Of a stretch of 48,252 nt of DNA, positions 24,933-33,271 are shown piece after piece. Under the pieces are notes generated by a model, which had not been told where the DNA came from, searched no databases, and saw only the letters and a list, made by a program, of their open reading frames with translations. Positions within the stretch are counted from its first letter, which is position 1. Every line of letters begins with the position of its first letter. Made by a program: the position numbers and the translations under genes. Source of the stretch: Candidatus Methanoperedens nitratireducens (GTDB lineage Archaea > Halobacteriota > Methanosarcinia > Methanosarcinales > Methanoperedenaceae); assembly GCA_020724545.1 (NCBI GenBank), contig DYGR01000022.1, positions 1 to 48,252 of the forward strand, read 5' to 3'.

Positions 24933-26015
24933 TTACAGTACGCCTACATCGTTCAGGAGGTCAAGTGTGCCTCTGAGATCGTGCAGATTGCTCAAATCTA
25001 TATCTGGTTGTTTGATTTCTGATAGCGGTTTCTGGTTTCCGGTCACATCAACCCCTTTTATAAGAGGATATTCACCGGTTTGGGTGGCAAAGTACATCTG
25101 TGCATCCCGACCCAGCATTTTATCTATAAAGGACTCCGCAAGCTTTGTGTTTTTTGCTGTATCAAGTATTCCAACACCTGCCACATTTATCATGGAGCCT
25201 GCATCGCCTCTGGTATAATGATGGGCTACAGGGAAATCCGGATTCTCTTTCTTGAACTGCCCAAGATAGTAGTTGTTCACTAAGCCCACATGAATTTCAC
25301 CCTTTCCCAGTGCAGCGACTATTGGGGTGTTACCCGGGTACACCTGGGGCTTGTTTGCCTGTATTCCTTTAAGCCAGTCCTTTGCTTTTGCATCCCCCTC
25401 AAGTACCCTGAAAGCAGTCACAAAAGCCTGAAAAGAACCATTTGTGGGCGCCCAGCCGATTTTTCCATTACCCCATTTAGGGTCGGTGAGGCCCCATATG
25501 GATTCCGGAAGTTCCTCTGATTTTACAAGGTTTATGTTGTAGTCCACAACACGGGCACGGCCTGTTATGCCCATCCATTCTCCTTTTGGTGAGCGGAACC
25601 CTGGCTCCACCTTCTCCAGCAGGTAATCTGGAATCTTGAGAAGCCTTCCTTCCTTGCTTAGAGCACCAAGCGCGCCTGCATCCTGGGCAAAGTACAGGTG
25701 GGCAGGGCTGTTTGCCCCCTCTTCCAGGATTGTTGCGGCAAGCTGGGCTGTTTCTCCATATCTGACCTGAATATCCATCCCTGCTGCTTTTATCTGTTCA
25801 ATTAAGGGACCTATCAGTTTCTCGTTACGACCTGAGTAAATTGTTAAGGTGCCAGAAACGGTGCCAGAAACGGTACCAGAATCGGTACCAGAAACGTTGT
25901 CCATTACCTCTCCTGCGGGCGCGTCTGCGTAAAGGGTTTTTATGATGCCAAAAGCAGATAAGCCGATAGCTGCCGTAGCAGCGTATTTAATAAATGTACG
26001 TCTTTTCATGTTCAT
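24933..26015 (-). CDS. fbpA: Ferric iron ABC transporter, binding protein
   Basis: The N-terminus MNMKRRTFIKYAATAAIGLS is a twin-arginine-type signal (RRTFIK), unusual among Sec-exported relatives. A short SGT-rich linker (residues 43-56) precedes the mature domain LTIYSGRNEKLIGPLIEQ, the standard FbpA start. Later blocks include TGRARVVDYNI, GSFQAFVTAFRVLEG, VGLVNNYYLGQF and FATQTGEYPLIKGV; the two adjacent tyrosines in NNYYLG match the iron-ligand tyrosines of FbpA. It captures Fe3+ outside the cell. It is the first gene of the operon, with two DtxR boxes upstream (26066, 26088). Confidence 0.93.
   Translation of the reverse strand: MNMKRRTFIKYAATAAIGLSAFGIIKTLYADAPAGEVMDNVSGTDSGTVSGTVSGTLTIYSGRNEKLIGPLIEQIKAAGMDIQVRYGETAQLAATILEEGANSPAHLYFAQDAGALGALSKEGRLLKIPDYLLEKVEPGFRSPKGEWMGITGRARVVDYNINLVKSEELPESIWGLTDPKWGNGKIGWAPTNGSFQAFVTAFRVLEGDAKAKDWLKGIQANKPQVYPGNTPIVAALGKGEIHVGLVNNYYLGQFKKENPDFPVAHHYTRGDAGSMINVAGVGILDTAKNTKLAESFIDKMLGRDAQMYFATQTGEYPLIKGVDVTGNQKPLSEIKQPDIDLSNLHDLRGTLDLLNDVGVL
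25848..25895. repeat. Four 12-bp tandem repeats in fbpA
   Basis: The unit GGTRCCAGAAAC is repeated at 25848, 25860, 25872 and 25884 with few changes. It encodes a VSGT-type linker between the signal anchor and binding domain of FbpA. Copy-number change would alter the linker length in 4-residue steps. Confidence 0.85.
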
Positions 26016-26065
26016 CGCTCCGTTTTAGAAACTTTTTCTACAACGCCATAGGGGGTATTAAATAT

Positions 26066-26101
26066 TTCGGTTGTCCGTAATATAACTTTTGGTTATCCTT
26101 A
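26066..26101 (-). promoter_or_regulatory. DtxR-type operators before fbpA
   Basis: The site at 26066-26079 reads ACGGACAACCGAA on the minus strand and abuts ATATTTAATACC, a TATA element about 50 bp before the fbpA start. A weaker site TTTGGTTATCCTTA lies at 26088-26101. Confidence 0.7.
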
Positions 26102-26139
26102 TTCAGGATAAGGGTCAGATTTTTAACGCAGCCATCTTA

Positions 26140-26175
26140 TTAGGATAGCCTAAATTATGTATTCGGATAATCGAA
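26140..26175 (+). promoter_or_regulatory. DtxR-type operators before the 56-aa gene
   Basis: TTAGGATAGCCTAA (26140-26153) is symmetric; TTCGGATAATCGAA (26162-26175) abuts GGTTTTATATGG, the TATA element of the plus-strand small gene at 26238. Confidence 0.75.
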
Positions 26176-26237
26176 GGTTTTATATGGTGATAGGATGATT
26201 ACTGTTTGTATATCTGATCCCACTACAAGGTGATAGC

Positions 26238-26408
26238 ATGATAGAAGCAGTAAGAATAGATCTGAGGAGTGAAAAGGATGCAGAGCTTGTAATCGGAAGA
26301 ATCCTCGCCCAGATAAATCGTGATGATAAGGCTAAAAGTGTTGAGATTATGGAGGAACTATTTAAATATAACCCCAGGACTACAGTGGTTCGTATCTTTG
26401 TGGACTGA
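26238..26408 (+). CDS. Small DtxR-regulated protein, 56 aa
   Basis: The ORF begins MIEAVRIDLRSEKDAELV and contains IGRILAQINRDDKAKSVEIM and EELFKYNPRTTVVRIFVD. It is soluble, charged, and has no cysteines. A good RBS (AAGGTGA) lies 4-5 nt before the ATG, and a DtxR box plus TATA is upstream. Truncated relatives are at 20123 and 21725. I do not recognise the family; its repeated pairing with metal promoters suggests a role in the iron response. Confidence 0.65.
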   Translation: MIEAVRIDLRSEKDAELVIGRILAQINRDDKAKSVEIMEELFKYNPRTTVVRIFVD

Positions 26409-26454
26409 TGAACATTCCCTGCATTAAAAAATAAAAGATGGCCGGGGGCCTGTA

Positions 26455-26739
26455 TCAGGCTCTCGGCTCAAATGTCTTGCAGTCGGCATGGGACTCATGT
26501 GAGCCTACATCGATGTTGCCGGCCTGGCACTCCAGGCGTTCGTTGAATTTGCAATCTGATGCAATGCATGCTCCTATTTTCCCTTCGGTTTCCTCAAGTC
26601 CACCCTGTCTCTTTGCCCTGTAATAGAAGGTATCACACTCTGCATGTGCACCCACTGTTATGGCAAAAGTATGGCACTGATTTTTCATATTGTATGAACA
26701 AGAGGTCATATCGCAACTGGCAATACTGGATATCTCCAT
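26455..26739 (-). CDS. DUF1540 cysteine-rich protein (two repeats)
   Basis: The protein contains two copies of the DUF1540 motif: CDMTSCSYNMKNQCHTFAI with VGAHAECDTFYY, and CIASDCKFNERLECQAGNI with VGSHESHADCKTF. Each has four cysteines plus a histidine, suggesting a small zinc- or metal-binding fold. I take the ATG at 26739 because GGAGGTGAG precedes it; an upstream start adds a non-conserved stretch. It is convergent with the 56-aa gene, at the edge of the iron island. Function in the literature is unassigned as far as I know. Confidence 0.8.
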   Translation of the reverse strand: MEISSIASCDMTSCSYNMKNQCHTFAITVGAHAECDTFYYRAKRQGGLEETEGKIGACIASDCKFNERLECQAGNIDVGSHESHADCKTFEPRA

Positions 26740-26794
26740 TCCTCTCACCTCCCATATTTTGGATGGCGTCAAACGTATTTAATCCCTTGCCTGT

Positions 26795-27517
26795 TCATGC
26801 ACGAGCCAGAAAGCTGGATATCGTACAGAATCGATAGCGTTTATTTTTAAATATCTCAATTAATAGCTCAAGGTTCTGCAGCGCTCTTTTTCCAGTGTTA
26901 ACTTTGCAGTCCCACCTGACAGGCTCGCCATACATTTCCACGAACTCCCAGGGATGGAAAAACAGGACTATCGGAGGCCGCAGATGGCTGATTATTTCAT
27001 TGCCAAAAGGCAAACGCAGCAGGGATGAGGTGGCGGATGCCGGGATTCTTAACAGTCCATTACTTAAGTTGTTCCTCTTTGCCCTGTATAAATCACCAAT
27101 TTTATATCTAGCAATAGATGAATCAATTAGATACCCATTATCTCTCAAGATCCCCAGAAACCTCTCAGGAAATATGAGATTAGGCGCTCTAAAAGAGGTT
27201 ATGCTTTCCTGACCTGTGAGCCTGCATAATACCTCTGTACTTTTCTCTATCTCATATGCGGCTTCTCTATAGGTCATCCTGTCAAAACGTGTATGAGAGT
27301 AACCGTGGCATCCGATCTCATGGTGCTTTGCTATCTCTTTTATCTGCATCGGGTATTTTGAGGCCACTTCACCGGTTATAAAAAATGTCGCTTCTATGCC
27401 ATATTTTTCCAGAACCTGAAGTAGCCTTTGAAGCCCTGATTCTATACCTCTGTATGTTCGAAGGTATGGAGGGCAGTCAGGCTCAACATCTACCGTTAGG
27501 GTTATGGTTCTTTTCAT
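26795..27517 (-). CDS. Polysaccharide deacetylase (NodB family)
   Basis: Carbohydrate esterase 4 family. The N-terminal TLTVDVEPDCPP carries the catalytic and metal-binding aspartates, EATFFITGEVASKYP follows, and HHEIGCHGYSHTRFDRM gives the HxxxH metal motif (HGYSH). The C-terminus VLFFHPWEFVE holds the distal histidine. It deacetylates or hydrolyses N- or O-acetylated surface glycans. I use the ATG at 27517; it overlaps the end of the preceding glycosyltransferase by 35 bp, so both genes probably act on the same surface polysaccharide. Confidence 0.88.
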   Translation of the reverse strand: MKRTITLTVDVEPDCPPYLRTYRGIESGLQRLLQVLEKYGIEATFFITGEVASKYPMQIKEIAKHHEIGCHGYSHTRFDRMTYREAAYEIEKSTEVLCRLTGQESITSFRAPNLIFPERFLGILRDNGYLIDSSIARYKIGDLYRAKRNNLSNGLLRIPASATSSLLRLPFGNEIISHLRPPIVLFFHPWEFVEMYGEPVRWDCKVNTGKRALQNLELLIEIFKNKRYRFCTISSFLARA

Positions 27518-28727
27518 AACTGGGCGATAACCTTTTGACGATCCTTCCCATTTTTGCAAGCTTCATATCATAATATTTATGTGCATCAGCTTGAGCCACC
27601 TGCTCTATAAATTTATACACATCGAGTGTCTTCTCACAGATAATGTCCCATGCGAAATTCGAGAGGACATGTTTCCTGTTATTTTCTGCTAGCTTTGATC
27701 TTATCTCCTCGTTCTGGATCAAAAATTCGATATTATTCTTTATATCAATCGCATCTCTGGCTGGTGGAAGGCTGCTGTTGCCGTTCAATATATCGCGTAT
27801 ACCATTTACATCTTTTACAACTACAGGGAGTTCACAGGCCATAGCTTCGAGTATGGATATTCCAAGTGCCTCATCCACAGAACATAGAGTGAAGATATCG
27901 GATGCGTTCAAATAATCGCGAGGGTCTGATACATAACCTGTAAAAGTTATATGTTCATTCAAGTTCAACGATTTTGAGAGATCAATCAGTTTATCTTTTT
28001 CTGGACCATCGCCCACGACTAGCAATTTAACATCATATCTTTTAATGAGGTCAGGCATTATCTGTATCAACTCATGCATCCTTTTTCTGGGCACCAGTCT
28101 GCCTACTGTGATTATCACAATATCATCATCCCCGAATCCGAACGATCTGCGGATATCCGTTCTGTTTTTTGCATCAGGGTAGAACTTATCGCAATCTACA
28201 CCATTTGGAATAACAAATACAGGTTTATCTATGCAAAAACGCTCTGTATCTTTTTTCACTGCATTGCTTACCGCGATCAATGCATCCAGTCTTGTAAATT
28301 CCTCACGTAGCAGGTGCGTGATCAGATTGCCCATATGCACATCATCCCCCCACAGGGAATGGTTCGTGGCAAGTGTCGGTATATTCCTCAGGGTCTTGCC
28401 AGCATATGCCGTCACCATAGCTATTGGCGAATAGATACTGTGGGCATGTATAAGCTCAAACTTCTCTCTTCTTATAACATCGTTTACAATCCATGGAGTT
28501 CTCGGATCAACTACTGCACCCCATCTTCTGACAGCATAGCCTTTTATCCTGTGAATCGTTATTCCTCTCTGCCCCTTCTGTGCATCATGCTCTGCGACTT
28601 TGCCCTTCAGATCCTTGTGCCTGTGGGTCAATATATGCACTTCGTTACCGCGCCTGGCCGTAAGTTCGGACAGATAATCGATATGGTTCTCCACACCCCC
28701 GATCTTTGGATAATACCAGTCGCTCAC
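27483..28727 (-). CDS. Family 4 glycosyltransferase (GT-B, PIG-A-like)
   Basis: SDWYYPKIGGVENHIDYLSE matches the N-terminal acceptor loop of PIG-A-like GT4 enzymes, and VFVIPNGVDCDKFYP, TVGRLVPRKRMHELI, GDGPEKDKL, FTGYV and DALGISILEAMACELPVV are the donor-binding signatures, with the two glutamates of the EX7E motif. The first Rossmann strand (KICFV) is encoded in frame upstream of the GTG at 28727, but no ATG, GTG or TTG lies before it until a stop. Either the GTG is used and one strand is lost, or an unusual start or sequence error is present. It is paired with the deacetylase. Confidence 0.88.
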   Translation of the reverse strand: MSDWYYPKIGGVENHIDYLSELTARRGNEVHILTHRHKDLKGKVAEHDAQKGQRGITIHRIKGYAVRRWGAVVDPRTPWIVNDVIRREKFELIHAHSIYSPIAMVTAYAGKTLRNIPTLATNHSLWGDDVHMGNLITHLLREEFTRLDALIAVSNAVKKDTERFCIDKPVFVIPNGVDCDKFYPDAKNRTDIRRSFGFGDDDIVIITVGRLVPRKRMHELIQIMPDLIKRYDVKLLVVGDGPEKDKLIDLSKSLNLNEHITFTGYVSDPRDYLNASDIFTLCSVDEALGISILEAMACELPVVVKDVNGIRDILNGNSSLPPARDAIDIKNNIEFLIQNEEIRSKLAENNRKHVLSNFAWDIICEKTLDVYKFIEQVAQADAHKYYDMKLAKMGRIVKRLSPSYEKNHNPNGRC

Positions 28728-28800
28728 AAAACATATCTTTCTTGTCTCTATACTCTAACCACCTCTTCTGGTGTTCAACACCATTTCTAATATCTATATT

Positions 28801-30913
<2,113 letters not shown>

Positions 30914-30936
30914 TGCTGCCAAATCAGCAGCAGGAC

Positions 30937-31719
30937 TTAAGTAACTTTTCTAATACTAATCTCATCGCCCTGTTTTTTATTAAATAAAACCTCAGCGTTC
31001 CCCTGGTTCACCGCTATCTCAAGATAGCCGTGGCTTCCGATCAATACCAGAGGTTCCCCTTTTCCGCAAAACCCATATGATCTGTGGAACGGAGCCCGCT
31101 TTCCCTGGATCTCCAGCATATCGCCAGGCTGGAATCCCACTATATCCGATGGGATATTGGTCACTATGTTCCCGAATGAATCAATGAATATAACCCTGCC
31201 CTCTACAGAATCATCCTTTTTCTTCGCTTCCCCGAAATCCAGGTCTATAAAATCAAAAATCCGCCTCCCTGCATCACCAATCCTCAGGCCTCTTGATATA
31301 TGCGCTCCCACAGGTGCAAAGATATCGCGACCGTGAAAAGTGCTGGATATTTCATTGCGAAATAAAGCCGTATTTGTGATCTCATAAGTCTCAAGATCTC
31401 CAATACTTCTTGCAGCAGGAATGAGAAGACCGTTATCAGGGCCAACAAAATAATGTATTCCTGCCTCAACAGATCCAGCCCTGATTGCAAGAGGCCGCCT
31501 TTCTGTTCCGACCCCGGGATCAACGACTGCGATATGCACCGTGCAGGAGGGGAAATACCCTGCACATGTCATCAGCATAAATGCCCCGGCACGCACATCA
31601 TGGCGCGGGACTGAATGTGAGATATCCACTATACTGGCTGCGGGATTGATCCTCAGGATCACCCCTTTCATGGAAGCAGGATACACATCCCCGAAATCTG
31701 AAAGCAGCGTTATGACCAT
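30937..31719 (-). CDS. SAM hydrolase / adenosyltransferase, DUF62 (copy 1)
   Basis: The protein is of the DUF62/SAM hydroxide adenosyltransferase family, related to fluorinase. ITLLSDFGDVYPASMKGVIL, the ISHSVPRHDVRAGAFML block, HIAVVDPGVGTERRPLAI and FVGPDNGLLIPA are typical, with Asp, Arg and His around the SAM pocket; VEGRVIFIDSFGNIVTNI opens the C-terminal barrel. It hydrolyses SAM to adenosine and methionine. I use the ATG at 31719; a longer frame has no family similarity. A near-identical copy is at 41384-42163. Its TTTATAAATATAC promoter lies upstream. Confidence 0.9.
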   Translation of the reverse strand: MVITLLSDFGDVYPASMKGVILRINPAASIVDISHSVPRHDVRAGAFMLMTCAGYFPSCTVHIAVVDPGVGTERRPLAIRAGSVEAGIHYFVGPDNGLLIPAARSIGDLETYEITNTALFRNEISSTFHGRDIFAPVGAHISRGLRIGDAGRRIFDFIDLDFGEAKKKDDSVEGRVIFIDSFGNIVTNIPSDIVGFQPGDMLEIQGKRAPFHRSYGFCGKGEPLVLIGSHGYLEIAVNQGNAEVLFNKKQGDEISIRKVT

Positions 31720-31726
31720 ATCTCTT
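30951..31726. repeat. 776-bp direct repeat, copy 1 (DUF62 gene)
   Basis: This segment matches 41395-42170 (offset 10444). By eye I see one mismatch (31715 A versus 42159 G). The identity begins just inside the 3' end of the gene and stops a few bases upstream of its ATG; flanks are unrelated. Confidence 0.9.
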
Positions 31727-31838
31727 TGTTTAATCAGGGGAACGAACGTATATTTATAAAGCATCGTAACTATAGCAAAGACAGATAACAACCTTTAATA
31801 AAACTGCATTATAACCTTATAACATGAATTGATCCGAT

Positions 31839-32555
31839 ATGGAAAGCTACTATTCAAATACTCAATATAAATCAATCAACTTTATATTAGATGTTTTTGC
31901 ATCCGATATATTTGAGATTATTACATGGATCAGGCGGCCAGTAGTAGGCGCTGTTGATTATCTACGATCCATGCACAGATTGTATAATATTCAGAGCGAG
32001 TTGAATCAAATTTTGAGTCTGGATATTAATACTAAGGAAAAATTACTTGATGCTTTGACAGATATAGTTTCAATAAATATATACGAAGAAGACCTCGAAG
32101 AAATCGAGAAAAGAATTGAGTTAAAACTATCAGAATTGAAAGAGTTTGATGAAACTTTTAAAAAATTAAAAACGATCACGAAGAGATTAGATCCCCATCA
32201 ACGATCCGAAGTCAACAGGTTGGCCTTAGTAAAACTCAATGGGAGGATCTCTTCTATAAGAGATGAGATAAAATCAAAAATATGGGATAAAAATGAAAAC
32301 GCCAGCCAGTTATTGGTCTTAGACCAGATGTTTTTATTAATCCAGGAATTGATAAAAAAGGCTATTAAAAAAGTGGATGATATCGATCTCTGGATAATGT
32401 TATCTGTTTCATTACTCAGGATTGAAGCCTTCCACCGAGGGAAAATCACATTTGAAGACCTTCAGCATGATGTATCTGAGTTAAGCTTATTCAATTTAAA
32501 GGAAGAGACGATTCCAAAGAATTATAACGCAGTTTTTGAGGTTCTAGAGGCTTAA
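31839..32555 (+). CDS. Hypothetical helical protein, partner of the PIN gene
   Basis: I do not recognise this 238-residue protein. It is almost entirely alpha-helical: an N-terminal region with SIFEIITWIRRPVVGAVDYL-like hydrophobicity (about 20-45), then two long charged helices (YEEDLEEIEKRIELKLSELK and KLNGRISSIRDEIKSKI). The adjacent PIN-domain gene starts 1 bp after its stop, the arrangement of toxin-antitoxin operons. It may inhibit or direct the PIN nuclease. The gene starts next to the 776-bp repeat, on the strand opposite to the hsd operon. Confidence 0.55.
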   Translation: MESYYSNTQYKSINFILDVFASDIFEIITWIRRPVVGAVDYLRSMHRLYNIQSELNQILSLDINTKEKLLDALTDIVSINIYEEDLEEIEKRIELKLSELKEFDETFKKLKTITKRLDPHQRSEVNRLALVKLNGRISSIRDEIKSKIWDKNENASQLLVLDQMFLLIQELIKKAIKKVDDIDLWIMLSVSLLRIEAFHRGKITFEDLQHDVSELSLFNLKEETIPKNYNAVFEVLEA

Positions 32556-32556
32556 G

Positions 32557-33267
32557 ATGAATTTTTCTCTGGATACGAATATTATTTTAGGGATAGTAAA
32601 TACCAGAGACCGAATCCATGAGACATCGATCGTTTTGATGAAAGACAGGCGAAAAGAGAAACTATTCCTATGCAATTCTGCCCTGAAGGAGTCACATAAT
32701 GTTCTAAGAAACAAAATAAATGAAGTGATGGTTGAAATCATCGGGGTTTTTCGAGAGATATATCAAGATATTAATATTGGCTCCATTGAATCCCAGGCAC
32801 TGATCATTGAGCAATTTAAAAAGATAAAGACAAAAAAACCTGGCCTAACGAATTTCCTGGATCTTGTGTTTCATGAAGTCTCGCTTTTTTTAAAGGAACA
32901 CGACATTGAGAATCTTCCACTGTTTTTATCTCAACTCTCTATAAATCTATCCGCATCGATCGTTCCTAAGATCGATGAGCTCAATCCTGATTTCGAAATA
33001 ATATCTCTGAATTTGGACCATCTCGGTAAGGTTAAAAAATCGCTTTCAGAGATACATTTTAAGGATACAAACGATGAGCGAATATTTCAGGAATTGATGA
33101 CGAATTTAAATAATGTCAAGCCGATCGAATTCTTTTTAGACGACCTGGATTTTGCAAACAAATGCAGAAAAGGTTTTGGAAATATTGCCAACGATATGGG
33201 ATTTGAAACCGGGGCATTTTCCTGCAAATTATTAAGAGATTATAGTTCAAAACTGATACCGAAGTAG
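32557..33267 (+). CDS. PIN-domain nuclease-like protein
   Basis: The opening MNFSLDTNIILGIVN contains the first PIN aspartate (D6) in the standard LDTN(I/V)(I/L) context. E45 in LKESHNVL, D173 in KDTNDERIFQEL, and D195/D196 in EFFLDDLDF fit the remaining acidic positions of a PIN active site (D-E-D-D). The 236-residue length is longer than VapC (about 130), with an inserted helical middle (55-165). PIN domains cleave RNA. With the 238-aa gene just upstream it looks like a two-gene defence or toxin module. The call depends on the spacing of the acidic residues. Confidence 0.65.
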   Translation: MNFSLDTNIILGIVNTRDRIHETSIVLMKDRRKEKLFLCNSALKESHNVLRNKINEVMVEIIGVFREIYQDINIGSIESQALIIEQFKKIKTKKPGLTNFLDLVFHEVSLFLKEHDIENLPLFLSQLSINLSASIVPKIDELNPDFEIISLNLDHLGKVKKSLSEIHFKDTNDERIFQELMTNLNNVKPIEFFLDDLDFANKCRKGFGNIANDMGFETGAFSCKLLRDYSSKLIPK

Positions 33268-33271
33268 TTTT

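Noticed and set aside
31839..33267. Classical VapBC toxin-antitoxin pair
   Set aside because: The upstream protein is 238 residues and lacks a recognisable AbrB or ribbon-helix-helix domain, and the PIN protein is nearly twice the size of VapC. I describe it only as a PIN pair.
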